This document shows, one piece after another, positions 1 through 9,585 of a stretch of DNA of 64,000 bases. The stretch is taken from positions 248,001-312,000 of the forward strand of contig NZ_CP070968.1 of assembly GCF_017086445.1 (NCBI RefSeq), written 5' to 3'. The notes beneath the pieces are model-generated. The model saw only the letters and a list, made by a program, of their open reading frames with translations, searched no databases and was not told where the DNA came from. Position numbers and translations under genes: made by a program. Numbering within the stretch: position 1 is the stretch's first letter; every line of letters begins with the position of its first letter. This DNA is from Brevundimonas fontaquae (GTDB taxonomy: Bacteria > Pseudomonadota > Alphaproteobacteria > Caulobacterales > Caulobacteraceae).

Positions 1-1455
1 GCCTTCCTGATGAGCTATGACGCCGAAACCGGGACCGTCACGGCCTATGACGGGCGCGAGACCGCGCCGGCCTCGGCGACGCCCGAGCTGTTCTACGAAG
101 ACGGCAAGCCCCTGCCCATCATCGACGCAGTGCTGTCGGGCCGCTCGACCGGGGCGCCGGGGGCGGTGGCCATGCTGGCCATGGCGCAGAAGGACCACGG
201 CAAGCTGGCCTGGCGCGATCTGTTCGGGGACGCCGAACGGCTGGCGCGCGACGGATTCACGGTCAGCCCGCGTCTGGCCGGCATGATCAATGGACGCAGT
301 CCCCAGGCGCGGACGCGGTGGGCCAGCGCCTATTTCACCAAGCCGGACGGCACGCGGTATCGAGCCGGCGATACGCTGAAGAACCCCGCCTACGCCGACA
401 CGGTCGCGCGACTGGCGCAGCAAGGGCCTGGCGTCTTTTATGGCGGGCCGATCGGGGCAGACATCGCAGCGGCGGTTCGCGAAGGACCGCGTCCCGGCGG
501 CCTGACCGAGGCGGACATCGCCGGCTATCGCCCTTTGCGCCGCGACGCCCTTTGCCGGCCGTATCAGGCCTATGTGGTCTGCGTGCCGCCGCCGCCGTCC
601 AGCGGCGTGGCCCTGCTGCAATTCCTGGCGATGGCGGAGGACACGTCCGATCTGGACAAGGGCGCGCGGAGCCCCGAAGCCTGGGTGGCGTTCGGGCGGT
701 TGCAGCGGTTGATGTACGCCGACCGGGACCGATACATCGGCGACAATGATTTCGTCGGCGTGCCGATCGCCGGCCTGCTGGATCCCGACTACGTCGCGTC
801 GCGCGCGGCCCTGGCCCCGCAGGTGAACGGCCCGGTCGAGGCCGGCGCCCCGACGGGATCGCCGCCGCGTGGGGCCGACCAGACCGCCGAGCCGGGCGGC
901 ACCTCGCACATGGTCGTGGTGGACGCCTGGGGCAATGCGGTCAGCATGACCACGACAGTCGAGAGCATCTTCGGCAACGGACGGATGGTCCACGGCTTCT
1001 TCCTGAACAACCAGCTGACGGACTTCTCCTTCACACCGCTGGAGGACGGGCATCCGGCCGCCAATGCGGTGGCGGCGGGCAAGCGGCCGCGCTCGTCGAT
1101 GACGCCGGTGCTGATTCTGGATCGTCAAGGGCGACTGGTCGGCGCCATCGGCTCGCCAGGCGGGTCCAGCATCCTGGCCTATGTCGCCAAGGCCCTGGTC
1201 GGGACGATGGACTGGGGCCTGTCGATGCAGGAGGCGATCGCCCTGCCCAATCTGGTGGTGCGGGGCGAGATGGTCGGGGCCGACACCGACCTGATCGCGC
1301 CCGATATCCGCGACGCCCTGGCGGCGGCGGGCATGGCCCTGAAGCCCAACGCCACCGAGACCTCGGGCCTGCATGGCGCGATCTGGCGCGACGGTCGCTG
1401 GGACGGCGGGGCCGATCCGCGTCGCGAGGGCGTGGCGGTCTCTGAGGTTCGCTGA
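1..1455 (+). CDS. ggt: Gamma-glutamyltransferase (glutathione hydrolase), 5' end cut off by the window
   Basis: Periplasmic Ntn hydrolase that cleaves or transfers the gamma-glutamyl group of glutathione and related compounds. The reading frame is open from base 1 and the family is normally about 560-600 residues, so roughly the first 90-100 residues (with the signal peptide) lie upstream; the ATG at 10 is internal. The Thr of GGTSHMVVVD (codon at 901-903) is the expected nucleophile and autocleavage site, giving a large N-terminal and a small C-terminal subunit. After it come NGRMVHGFFLNNQLTDFSF and, near the C-terminus, AIGSPGGSSI, both typical of the small subunit. It converges on the next gene with four bases between the stops. 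Family call is firm; which gamma-glutamyl substrate is used cannot be told from sequence. Confidence 0.93.
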   Translation, partial: AFLMSYDAETGTVTAYDGRETAPASATPELFYEDGKPLPIIDAVLSGRSTGAPGAVAMLAMAQKDHGKLAWRDLFGDAERLARDGFTVSPRLAGMINGRSPQARTRWASAYFTKPDGTRYRAGDTLKNPAYADTVARLAQQGPGVFYGGPIGADIAAAVREGPRPGGLTEADIAGYRPLRRDALCRPYQAYVVCVPPPPSSGVALLQFLAMAEDTSDLDKGARSPEAWVAFGRLQRLMYADRDRYIGDNDFVGVPIAGLLDPDYVASRAALAPQVNGPVEAGAPTGSPPRGADQTAEPGGTSHMVVVDAWGNAVSMTTTVESIFGNGRMVHGFFLNNQLTDFSFTPLEDGHPAANAVAAGKRPRSSMTPVLILDRQGRLVGAIGSPGGSSILAYVAKALVGTMDWGLSMQEAIALPNLVVRGEMVGADTDLIAPDIRDALAAAGMALKPNATETSGLHGAIWRDGRWDGGADPRREGVAVSEVR

Positions 1456-1459
1456 AGGC

Positions 1460-2311
1460 TCAGCGGCCGGGACGGATCGAGAGCTGGAAGGCCAGCAGGC
1501 CTTCGCTGACGTCGGTGTCCAGGCCGTTCATGCCGCGCAGACCCTTGCCGGCGTCGATCTCGCGATAGACGACGCCGAACGAGGTCTGCATGTCGCCCTT
1601 GCGATAGGCCACGCCGATCGAGGCGTCGCCCAGGAAGCTGCCCTTGTCCTGGGTGTATCCCGAGCGGGCGTAGTCGCCGTCGCGCGTGCGGGCGAAATTG
1701 TAGCCCACGGCCCGGCCCGATCCGGCGGCATACAGATACCAGCGCGGCCGCTCTCCGAACCGTTCGCGGCCGTTTGGGGCCAGACGATCCAGACCCTCGC
1801 CGATCTTGAGCGTGACGCCGGCCTCGGCCGAACGGCCTTCGCTGCCGACGCCCAAGCCCGCGTGTGGCGTCAGGCTGACTTCCAGGCCCGAGGCGGTGTG
1901 GCCGCGCGCGCCGCGGAAACCGCGCACATAGCGCAGGTCATAGGCGTCGGGGTCCAGTTCGGCCCGATCGACGGGCGTCACCGGCAAGGGAGAGCCGTCG
2001 GCGCGGCGCAGACGGCCGGCCGTTTCCAGCGTCACCCGGTCGGTGAAGTCGGTGCGATCAATCCAGACGTCGTTGCGCGTGCTGGCGGACAGGCCGGATC
2101 GGTCGTCGGGACGGAAGGCGGTCGGGATTTCAATCTGAGCGCCGAACCGGGCGTCAGGGGCTACGCGGAAACTGGTCTGTTCAGTCAGGCGCGCCTCGAT
2201 ATCGGGCGAGGCGTCGAAGGCGTTGGGGGCCCAGGTCTGTGCACAGGCGGCGCTCGCGCCGGCCATCGCCAACACGCCCCCAAAGCCGACAATACAGGCC
2301 TTCAATCGCAT
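1460..2311 (-). CDS. LpxR-like (DUF2219) outer-membrane beta-barrel protein
   Basis: Secreted protein of about 283 residues. I chose the ATG at 2311 because it gives a clean signal peptide (basic start, hydrophobic core, ASAACAQ cleavage region) with GGGGAGA just upstream; an earlier in-frame start at 2383 would place 24 charged residues before the signal. The C-terminal half has the pattern seen in lipid A 3'-O-deacylases of the LpxR family: RWYLYAAGSGRAVGYN, then TQDKGSFLGDASIGVAYRKG and alternating amphipathic strands as in a 12-strand barrel. The N-terminal Asn-Asp pair expected of catalytic LpxR is not obvious, so deacylase activity is uncertain. It may only be a structural relative in the outer membrane. 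Confidence 0.65.
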   Translation of the reverse strand: MRLKACIVGFGGVLAMAGASAACAQTWAPNAFDASPDIEARLTEQTSFRVAPDARFGAQIEIPTAFRPDDRSGLSASTRNDVWIDRTDFTDRVTLETAGRLRRADGSPLPVTPVDRAELDPDAYDLRYVRGFRGARGHTASGLEVSLTPHAGLGVGSEGRSAEAGVTLKIGEGLDRLAPNGRERFGERPRWYLYAAGSGRAVGYNFARTRDGDYARSGYTQDKGSFLGDASIGVAYRKGDMQTSFGVVYREIDAGKGLRGMNGLDTDVSEGLLAFQLSIRPGR

Positions 2312-2433
2312 CCGGTCTCCCCACCGATCCGCTGGACATACACTGCAACCCTCAGGCGCAGGAGTCCAACAGCTTTTGGTCATGGTTTCGTCGCTTTTGA
2401 ACGAGGACGACCTGCCGGGGTTCCAAAACGAAA

Positions 2434-2459
2434 AAGGGCCCCGCTGTCGCGGAGCCCTT
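2434..2459 (-). terminator. Rho-independent terminator after nrdA
   Basis: An 11-bp GC-rich stem (one mismatch) with a TGTC loop. Read on the minus strand it is followed by TTTCGTTTT, so it ends nrdA transcription. It lies 24 bases past the nrdA stop. Confidence 0.8.
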
Positions 2460-2483
2460 CGGGTCGGTTGGTGCAGATGACCC

Positions 2484-4373
2484 CTATTGGCAGGCCAGGC
2501 ACTCGTCGTAGTCGGTCTTAGGCAGGGAGAAGAGATCGGGCTGGTTCGGATCGACCGCCTCTTCGGCCTTGTCCTCGGCGCCCGCGAAGGCGGCGCGCTG
2601 CACCGACTTGGAGCGCAGATAGTACAGCGACTTCACGCCGCGTTCCCACGCGGACCAGTGCAGCATGTGCAGGTCCCATTTGTTCACGTCGCCGGGGATG
2701 AACAGGTTCAGCGACTGGGCCTGGCAGATTTCCGGCGCGCGGTCGGCGGCCAGTTCGATCACCCAGCGCTGGTCCAGTTCAAAGGCGGTCTTGAACACGC
2801 CCTTCTCATCCTCGTTCAGGGCGTCGAGGTGCTGGACCGAACCTTCGTTCTCCAGAATAGAGCTCCACACCGCCTCGGTGTTGATGCCCTTTTCGTCGAG
2901 CAGGCGCTCCAGATAGGGGTTCTTGACCGCGAACGAGCCCGACAGGGTCTTGTGGGTGTAGATGTTGGCCGGGATCGGCTCGATGCCGGCCGACGTGCCG
3001 CCGCAGATGATCGAAATCGAGGCGGTGGGGGCGATCGCCAGCTTGTGGCTGAACCGCTCCATCACGCCGCGCTCCTCGGCGTCCAGGCACGGGCCCTTCT
3101 CTTCGGCCAGCAGGCGGCTGGCCTTGTCGGCCTCGCGGCGCAGATGCTTGAACAGACGCATGTTCCACGACTTGGCCATGGCGCTTTCGAAGGCCACGCC
3201 CTGCCCCTGCAGGAAGGAGTGGAAGCCCATCAGGCCCAGACCCACCGAACGCTCGCGCTTGGCCGAATAGACGGCGGCGGCCATGGCGGGCGGGGCGCGG
3301 CGGATGAAGTCCTCCAGCACATTGTCCAGGAACCGCATCAAATCCTCGACGAAGCGCGGCTCCTCGCGCCATTCCAGGAAGGTCTCGGCGTTGACCGACG
3401 ACAGGCAGCATACGGCGGTCCGGTCCACGCCCAGGTGGTCGCGGCCGGTGTGCAGCATGATCTCGGCGCACAGGTTCGACTGTTTGACCTTCAGGCCCAG
3501 GTCGCGCTGGTGCGGCGCCATCTGGCGGTTCACCGTGTCCGAGAAGATCAGATAGGGCTCGCCGGTCTGCATGCGGATGTCGAGCAGCTTGGTCCACAGC
3601 GAACGCGCGTCGACGGTCTTCATGACCGCGCCGTCCTTGGGCGACTTCAGATCGAAGGTTCCGCCGACTTTGACGGCCTCCATGAATTCGTCGGTGACGT
3701 TGATGCCGTGGTGCAGGTTCAGGGACTTGCGATTGAAGTCGCCCGACGGTTTGCGGATCTCCAGGAACTCTTCGATTTCCGGGTGGTGGATGTCCAGATA
3801 GACGGCGGCCGAACCGCGGCGCAGCGAACCCTGGCTGATCGCCAGCGTCAGGCTGTCCATCACGCGGATGAAGGGGATGATGCCCGAGGTCTTGCCCGCG
3901 CCCTTCACCTTTTCGCCGATGGAGCGGACGCCGCCCCAATAGGTGCCGATGCCGCCGCCGTTGGAGGCCAGGGCCACGTTCTCGTTCCAGACGTTCTGGA
4001 TGCCGTCCAGGCTATCGCCCACCGCGTTCAGGAAGCAGGAGATGGGCAGGCCGCGATCCGCGCCGCCATTCGACAGGACCGGGGTCGCCGGCATGAACCA
4101 CAGGCGGCTCATATAGTCATACAGGCGCTGGGCGTGTTCGGCGTCGTCCGAGAAGGCGGTCGAGACCCGCGCGAACATGTCCTGATAGCTTTCGCCCGGC
4201 AGCAGATAGCGATCTTCCAGCGTCTTCTTGCCGAAGTCGGTGAGCAGATCGTCGCGCGCGCGGTCAACTTGGACCGATTTGACCACGGTCAGGTGGGGGC
4301 GTTCCGGCGTCGGCGTCGCCGCAACGCCTTGGAATTCCGTCGTCTTCAATGCCTCGCCGCCAGCCATGGTCAT
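2484..4373 (-). CDS. nrdA: Ribonucleoside-diphosphate reductase alpha subunit (class I), without ATP-cone
   Basis: Catalytic subunit that reduces ribonucleoside diphosphates to deoxy forms with the NrdB radical. About 629 residues from the ATG at 4373 (AGGA upstream; an ATG two codons later and a far upstream start at 4457 are alternatives). Visible catalytic parts are Cys113 in LPISCFLN, the SNLCAEI triad Asn300-Cys302-Glu304, the second redox Cys in TAVCCLSS (322/323), and the C-terminal CxxC pair in ECLACQ. Usual NrdA proteins are about 760 residues with an N-terminal ATP-cone. Here only about 40 residues precede the ten-helix region and no cone is recognisable, so overall dATP feedback on this subunit seems to be absent. 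nrdB is about 15 kb away. Two NrdR-type boxes lie in the promoter region. Confidence 0.95.
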   Translation of the reverse strand: MTMAGGEALKTTEFQGVAATPTPERPHLTVVKSVQVDRARDDLLTDFGKKTLEDRYLLPGESYQDMFARVSTAFSDDAEHAQRLYDYMSRLWFMPATPVLSNGGADRGLPISCFLNAVGDSLDGIQNVWNENVALASNGGGIGTYWGGVRSIGEKVKGAGKTSGIIPFIRVMDSLTLAISQGSLRRGSAAVYLDIHHPEIEEFLEIRKPSGDFNRKSLNLHHGINVTDEFMEAVKVGGTFDLKSPKDGAVMKTVDARSLWTKLLDIRMQTGEPYLIFSDTVNRQMAPHQRDLGLKVKQSNLCAEIMLHTGRDHLGVDRTAVCCLSSVNAETFLEWREEPRFVEDLMRFLDNVLEDFIRRAPPAMAAAVYSAKRERSVGLGLMGFHSFLQGQGVAFESAMAKSWNMRLFKHLRREADKASRLLAEEKGPCLDAEERGVMERFSHKLAIAPTASISIICGGTSAGIEPIPANIYTHKTLSGSFAVKNPYLERLLDEKGINTEAVWSSILENEGSVQHLDALNEDEKGVFKTAFELDQRWVIELAADRAPEICQAQSLNLFIPGDVNKWDLHMLHWSAWERGVKSLYYLRSKSVQRAAFAGAEDKAEEAVDPNQPDLFSLPKTDYDECLACQ

Positions 4374-4417
4374 CTGCGTCCTGAACAAAAAAATCGTTTG
4401 AGCCGCCCGCGCCGCGA

Positions 4418-4464
4418 CCACATCATCTTGTGGCCTCTGCGCTCCCCGAGCCCACATATAGGGC
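4418..4464 (-). promoter_or_regulatory. Putative NrdR operator: two boxes upstream of nrdA
   Basis: Two 16-bp near-palindromes at 4418-4433 (CCACATCATCTTGTGG) and 4449-4464 (AGCCCACATATAGGGC), start to start 31 bp. They match the NrdR consensus acaCwATATATwGtgt at roughly 10-11 of 16 positions each. A pair of boxes about three helical turns apart is the known arrangement for NrdR control of ribonucleotide reductase genes. A matching pair stands in front of nrdB. Matches were counted by hand. Confidence 0.6.
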
Positions 4465-4481
4465 GCATATGCCTAATGACC

Positions 4482-4497
4482 CGTCAACGGGTTGACG
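4482..4497. promoter_or_regulatory. Perfect 7-2-7 palindrome between nrdA and the PAP2 gene
   Basis: CGTCAAC-GG-GTTGACG is an exact inverted repeat between divergent genes and each arm contains a TTGACG-like -35 hexamer. It could be an operator or simply two overlapping back-to-back -35 elements. No known regulator is recognised. Confidence 0.35.
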
Positions 4498-4647
4498 CCG
4501 ACCATTGTGGGCGAATCGGTCGGACAAGTCCCAGCCGTCTGGGGAAAAGCCCGCGTGCAAGCCAGCACGTCCGTTTTGCGCGCCTGCGACAGCGTGATCA
4601 CGAACGCGTGATCGGAACGACTGCTCAGCTTGGCCGTTGGCTCGCCC

Positions 4648-5424
4648 ATGACGCTTTCTGACTTACGCGCCTTTTTGATACGCGCCCTGACGGTCGCCCG
4701 CACGGAAATCGCCGCGCTTCTGGCCCTGCTGGTCGTCGCCGGCGGCGTTCTGACCTTCGCCGGCCTAGCCGATGAGATGACAGAGGGCGAGGGCCAGGCC
4801 TTCGATCTTCATGTTCTGGCGTTGATGCGGCCTTATGCCGACGATCCAGGCCGGCCGTGGGGGCCGTGGTGGCTAAAGGAGGCGGCGGCGGACATCACCT
4901 CGCTGGGCGGCATCTCCGTGCTGGGTCTGTTCGCCCTGATCGTGATCGTCTTCCTGCTGAGCCAGCGGAAATGGCTGTCGTCCCTGCTGCTGGTCATTGG
5001 CCTGGCCGGCGGCGTCGCGCTGTCGGAAGGCCTGAAGGCGGTGTTCGAACGCGCCCGCCCCCCTGCCGCCGCTCAGGCGGTGGAGACGATCAACGCCAGC
5101 TTCCCCTCCGGCCACGCCCTGCTATCCACCGTCTTCTATCTCAGCGTCGCCGTCATGCTGACCCGCGCCTTCCCGCGCGAGCGGTTCAAGGTCTTCGTGC
5201 TGGGCGTCGGCATTCTGCTGGCCCTGCTGGTCGGGCTGACGCGCATCTATCTGGGCGCCCACTGGGCCACCGACGTCTTCGCCGGCTGGGCGGTCGGCGC
5301 GGCCTGGGCCATGGCCCTGTGGCTGGTCGCCTATGGGGTGGCGCGCTGGCAGAAGCGTCACCGCGCGGCGCTGCAGGACGAAGCCTCCCCGATCGAAGCC
5401 GCCCCCGACCCGACCAAAGTCTAG
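4648..5424 (+). CDS. PAP2-family membrane phosphatase
   Basis: Membrane phosphatase of about 258 residues, of the type that dephosphorylates lipid or polyprenyl phosphates on the periplasmic side. The three-part PAP2 signature is intact: KAVFERARPP (motif 1), SFPSGHALLS (motif 2) and TRIYLGAHWATDV (motif 3), with the two histidines and the Asp expected for a phospho-His mechanism. About five to six hydrophobic segments surround them. I chose the ATG at 4648; an in-frame TTG at 4630 would add six residues. The tail is charged and cytoplasmic. It is divergent from nrdA. The substrate (phosphatidate, undecaprenyl pyrophosphate or another) cannot be read from sequence. Confidence 0.88.
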   Translation: MTLSDLRAFLIRALTVARTEIAALLALLVVAGGVLTFAGLADEMTEGEGQAFDLHVLALMRPYADDPGRPWGPWWLKEAAADITSLGGISVLGLFALIVIVFLLSQRKWLSSLLLVIGLAGGVALSEGLKAVFERARPPAAAQAVETINASFPSGHALLSTVFYLSVAVMLTRAFPRERFKVFVLGVGILLALLVGLTRIYLGAHWATDVFAGWAVGAAWAMALWLVAYGVARWQKRHRAALQDEASPIEAAPDPTKV

Positions 5425-5461
5425 GCCCGCGATCCGCCTCGCGGCAGGCTAGTCTGAAGAC

Positions 5462-6799
5462 ATGTCGGAGACGCACGCCATGGATCACGCCGCCCTCTAT
5501 GCCGAACGCCTGAAAACCCCCAACCAGGCCGCCGCCCTGATCGTGTCGGGCGCCAAGGTCGCCATGGGCCTTGGCGTGTCCCAGCCGCCCGCCCTGCTCA
5601 GGGCCCTGGCCGAACGGGCCGCGCGCGGCGAGGTCGAGGATGTGAACCTGTATTATCTGCTCTCGACCGCCATCGCGGGGGACACGGTGCTGCGCTATGA
5701 ACTGATGGACCGGATCCGCCCCTGGAGCCTGTTCCACAGCGCCATCGAACGCCGGCTTGAGCAGCGCGCACACGAGGAGGGTCGCCCCAACCCCGTGCAG
5801 TTCATCCCCACGGGCTTTCAGCAGTCGCCCCGCCTTCTGTGCGACGAGGTCAAGGTGGATGCCCTTATTTGCACCGTCTCGCCGATGGATGCGGACGGCT
5901 TCTTCTCGTTCGGCACCAACACCGACTATTCCAAGCCGGTGTCGCAGACGGCGAAGACTGTGATCGTCGAGGTCAATCCGCACATGCCGCGCGTGTTCGG
6001 CGACTGCACCGTCCATGTGTCCAAGGTCGCCGGCATCGTCGAACATGCCGCGCCCCTGCTGGTCGTGCCGCGCGCCGAGCCTCAGCCGGCGGACCTGGCC
6101 ATCGGGCGGATCATCGCGGGCCTGGTCGAGGACGGGGCGACGCTTCAGATGGGGATCGGCGCCCTGCCCAACGCCGTCTGCGACGCCCTTATGGACCACC
6201 GCGATCTGGGCGTTCACACCGAGATGCTGACGCCCGGCCTGGTCGAGCTGATGCAGGCCGGCGTGGCGAACCATGCCCGCAAGACCCTGCATCCGGGCGT
6301 GGGCGTCTTCGCCTTCTCGATGGGCGATCTCAACACCTACGAATTCCTGGACGACAATCGCGGCATGGAGGCCCATCCGGTCTCCTATGTGAACGACCCG
6401 GCCGTGATCGCGCGCAATGCGAAGATGATCTCGGTCAACGCCACGCTTCAGATCGACCTGACCGGCGCCTGATGCTCGGAGTTCCTGAACGGGCGCCAGT
6501 TCACGGCCGCCGGGGGCCAGCTGGACTTCGTGCGCGGCGCCTATGGGTCGGAGGGCGGCAAGTCAATCATCGCCTGTCATTCCACGGCGGCGAAGGGGAC
6601 GGCCTCTCGCATCGTCGCGCGTCTGGACGGGCCGGTCACCACGCCGCGCAACGACACCCACATCGTCGCCACCGAACACGGCTGGACCAATCTGAAGGGC
6701 AAGTCGTCCAGCGAACGCGCCCGCGCCCTGATCGCCTTGGCCGCGCCCGAGTTTCGCGACGGCCTGACAACAGCGGCGCGCGAGCAGGGCCTGATCTGA
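5462..6799 (+). pseudogene. Acetyl-CoA hydrolase/CoA-transferase, interrupted by an in-frame TGA
   Basis: Family I CoA-transferase like acetate or 4-hydroxybutyrate CoA-transferases. The first 336 residues carry the expected FIPTGFQQSPR, GIGALPNAV and the probable catalytic Glu in GVHTEMLTPGLVEL. Translation then meets TGA at 6470-6472, right after QIDLTGA. The same frame continues with no other stop to 6799 and encodes the normal C-terminal lobe (QLDFVRGAYGSEGGKSI, THIVATEHGWTNLKGKS). Intact relatives read through here as GAC-N-SE, so the stop sits in a conserved strand. The start at 5462 is one of two ATGs seven codons apart. Either a recent nonsense mutation, a sequencing error, or less likely a readthrough product. 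There is no sign of other decay. Confidence 0.82.
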
Positions 6800-6858
6800 C
6801 GCCCCGACAACTTGAACTACGGCTTGATCTTGGGCCTTCCGTCGGGACTTCTGGCGTT

Positions 6859-8160
6859 ATGAAGACCGTCCGCCTTCTGGCCCTGTTGTCCCTGCTCGTC
6901 GCCGCGCCTGTCAGCGCGAGGGCCGCGCAAGGCGCCTATGCGACCGACGGCGACTGCGGCGGCCGACCCATGACCAGCGTGCGGATGGCGCCGGGCTATT
7001 GTCTGGGGCTTGTGTGGCAAGGGACCGGCGCCGACGGGCCCAGGATGCCGCGCGGCCTGCTGGCGCTATCGAACGGCGACTGGTTGGTGACGGACCTGGG
7101 CAACTGGTATCCGGGCAATGGCGCGATCTGGCGGCTGTCGTTCGGCTCCGACGGTGCGCCGCGCTGGCGACGGCTGGCTCAAGGCTTGAACATGCCGCAC
7201 ACGGCGGCGCGCGGGCCGGACGGGCGCATCTATGTGTCCGAGATGAACCGCATCCTGACGCTGGACCCCGACGCGGCCGATCCGGCGGCGACGGTGCGAA
7301 CAATCATCGGCGATCTGCCCGACAACCGGCTGCACGCGAACCGCCACCCCCTGTCCAGCTTCGTCTCCGATGCCAACGGCGACCTGCTGGTCAATGTCGG
7401 CGCGCCCAGCGACCGCTGCGTGGATGCGCGAGGCCGGGCGCGCGCCAATGCGGCCGGCGCCTGCATCGACAGCGCGGCGACGGCCCAGGTTCGCCGTCAT
7501 GCCTATCTGGGCAACGGCCGCTGGGCCGAGGACAGCACCGTCTTCGCTTCGGGCCTGCGGAACTCCATCGCCCTGGTCCGGCACCCGTCGGGCACGATCC
7601 TGCAAGGCGAGAACTCGGTCGACCTGACCACGCCCGACCATCCCTATGACGAGATCAATGTCCTGCGTCAGGGCGGCCATTACGGCTGGCCCTATTGCGT
7701 CGATCTGGCGACGCCCCTGCCGGGCTGGAGCGCGGGCCAGGCGCGATGCAGCCAGCGCGACCGCCCGGTCGCCCTGCTGCCGCCCCATGCCGCACCGCTG
7801 GATCTAATCTATTACGACGGGGCGATGTTCCCCGAACTGCGCGGCCGGCTGCTGATGAGCTGGCACGGCTATCGTCGCGCGGGCGGCCGGATCGTGGCGG
7901 CCGAGACGGATGGCGAGGGCCGCCCCCTGACCGATATCGGCGGCCGCTACGCCATCTATCCGCGCGGCGCCCTGTCCTATCCCGCCGGCGCGCCCAGCAT
8001 ACGCGGCAAGGTGCTGACGCCGGGCTGGGACACGGTCGCAGGCCGTCAGCCGCGCGGCGCGCCGGTCGTGCTGGCCGTCGCCGCCGACGGATCGATCTGG
8101 GTCACGGACGACCGAAACCGGGCGATCCTCAGGATCGCCCGGTCGGATAAGACGCCCTAG
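6859..8160 (+). CDS. Secreted PQQ-type glucose/sorbosone dehydrogenase
   Basis: About 433 residues, starting at the ATG at 6859, which opens a clear signal peptide ([13 protein letters not shown], cleavage near ARA-AQG). The rest is a six-bladed beta-propeller of the soluble aldose/L-sorbosone dehydrogenase type: [46 protein letters not shown] and [16 protein letters not shown] are recognisable blade segments, and the GHYGWP turn is characteristic. It would oxidise a sugar or other alcohol in the periplasm with PQQ as cofactor. Several family members are not proven to bind PQQ and no PQQ synthesis genes are in view. The gene runs to within four bases past the argG stop on the opposite strand, so the two 3' ends overlap. 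Confidence 0.85.
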   Translation: MKTVRLLALLSLLVAAPVSARAAQGAYATDGDCGGRPMTSVRMAPGYCLGLVWQGTGADGPRMPRGLLALSNGDWLVTDLGNWYPGNGAIWRLSFGSDGAPRWRRLAQGLNMPHTAARGPDGRIYVSEMNRILTLDPDAADPAATVRTIIGDLPDNRLHANRHPLSSFVSDANGDLLVNVGAPSDRCVDARGRARANAAGACIDSAATAQVRRHAYLGNGRWAEDSTVFASGLRNSIALVRHPSGTILQGENSVDLTTPDHPYDEINVLRQGGHYGWPYCVDLATPLPGWSAGQARCSQRDRPVALLPPHAAPLDLIYYDGAMFPELRGRLLMSWHGYRRAGGRIVAAETDGEGRPLTDIGGRYAIYPRGALSYPAGAPSIRGKVLTPGWDTVAGRQPRGAPVVLAVAADGSIWVTDDRNRAILRIARSDKTP

Positions 8161-9395
8161 CTCTTGCGCGCGTCGCGCTTGGCCAGGACGCGCAGGCGAA
8201 GAGCGTTCAGCTTGATGAAGCCGGCCGCGTCCTTGTGGTCATAGGCCTGGACGCCTTCTTCGAAGGTCACCAGGTCCTGATCGTACAGGCTGTTGGGGCT
8301 TTCGCGGCCGATGACCGAGACATTGCCCTTGTACAGCTTGACCTTGACCGTGCCGGAGACGTTTTCCTGGCTCTTGTCGATGGCCGCCTGCAGCATCTCG
8401 CGCTCGGGCGAGAACCAGAAGCCGTTGTAGATCAGCTCGGCGTACTTCGGCATCAGCTGGTCCTTCAGGTGCATGGAGCCGCCGTCCAGGGTGATGCTTT
8501 CGATGCCGCGGTGCGCCGCGATCAGGATCGTGCCGCCAGGGGTCTCATAGACGCCGCGCGACTTCATGCCGACGAAGCGGTTCTCGACCATATCCAGGCG
8601 ACCGATGCCGTTGTCGTGGCCATACTGGTTCAGGGCGGTCAGGATCGTGGCGGGCGACATGGCCTCGCCGTTGATCGAGACGGCGTCGCCCTTTTCGAAA
8701 CCGATCTCGATGACGGTCGCCACGTCCGGCGCGTCCTCAGGCGCGATCGTGCGCTGGTGGACGAACTCGGGCGCCTCGACCGCCGGGTCTTCCAGAACCT
8801 TGCCCTCGGACGAGGAGTGCAAAAGGTTGGCGTCGACGCTGAAGGGCGCCTCGCCGCGCTTGTCCTTGGCGATGGGGATCTGGTTCTTTTCGGCAAAGTC
8901 CAGCAAGGCCTCGCGACTGCGGAACTCCCACTCGCGCCAAGGCGCGATGACGCGGATGTCGGGCTCCAGCGCGTAATAGCCCAGCTCGAACCGGACCTGA
9001 TCGTTGCCCTTGCCGGTCGCGCCGTGACAGACGGCGTCGGCGCCGACCTGACGCGCGATCTCGATCTGGCGCTTGGAGATCAGAGGGCGGGCGATGGAGG
9101 TGCCCAGCAGATAGTCGCCTTCATACTGGGCGTTGGCGCGGAACATCGGGAAGACGAAGTCGCGCACGAACTCTTCGCGCAGGTCGTCGATGAAGATGTT
9201 CTCGGGTTTGATGCCCAGCTTCAGCGCCTTCTCGCGCGCCGGGCCCAACTCTTCGCCCTGGCCCAGATCGGCGGTGAAGGTCACGACCTCGGCGTTATAT
9301 TCGGTCTGGAGCCACTTCAGGATGATCGAGGTGTCCAGCCCGCCCGAATAGGCGAGGACGACTTTCTTGACGGGCTTGTCGGCGGGGGCGGACAT
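8157..9395 (-). CDS. argG: Argininosuccinate synthase
   Basis: Cytoplasmic arginine pathway enzyme joining citrulline and aspartate with ATP. 412 residues, the normal family length. The PP-loop is at the N-terminus ([10 protein letters not shown]), followed by [23 protein letters not shown] for citrulline/aspartate binding and the C-terminal [13 protein letters not shown] region. Start at 9395 (MSAPADK) fits homologues, which begin a few residues before the PP-loop. It stands alone; its stop overlaps the convergent dehydrogenase gene by four bases. Nothing unusual is seen. Confidence 0.98.
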   Translation of the reverse strand: MSAPADKPVKKVVLAYSGGLDTSIILKWLQTEYNAEVVTFTADLGQGEELGPAREKALKLGIKPENIFIDDLREEFVRDFVFPMFRANAQYEGDYLLGTSIARPLISKRQIEIARQVGADAVCHGATGKGNDQVRFELGYYALEPDIRVIAPWREWEFRSREALLDFAEKNQIPIAKDKRGEAPFSVDANLLHSSSEGKVLEDPAVEAPEFVHQRTIAPEDAPDVATVIEIGFEKGDAVSINGEAMSPATILTALNQYGHDNGIGRLDMVENRFVGMKSRGVYETPGGTILIAAHRGIESITLDGGSMHLKDQLMPKYAELIYNGFWFSPEREMLQAAIDKSQENVSGTVKVKLYKGNVSVIGRESPNSLYDQDLVTFEEGVQAYDHKDAAGFIKLNALRLRVLAKRDARKS

Positions 9396-9585
9396 GGCGG
9401 CTCTTTCAGCAAGGGGCGGTCAGTCGGGGAGTTGACGCGCGCATAAGACCGGGGGTCCGGCGATGCAACCTTTTCCGGGTCGCGCGGGGGAGAACATGAA
9501 CCTTTCGTCATGTTCCATTTGGTCGCGTTGCCAGGCGGCAGACCGGCGTTATGGTCCCCTCCAACTGCAATCCCGAGGATATCGC

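Noticed and set aside
2487..4661. A 724-codon open frame on the plus strand, antisense to nrdA
   Set aside because: It is the mirror of a strongly conserved gene in a GC-rich genome. It has no recognisable domain, and similar frames lie opposite argG, the M16 gene and infB.
6470..6472. TGA in the CoA-transferase gene as a selenocysteine codon
   Set aside because: The family does not use selenocysteine, no selenocysteine insertion hairpin was recognised just downstream, and no sel genes are in view.
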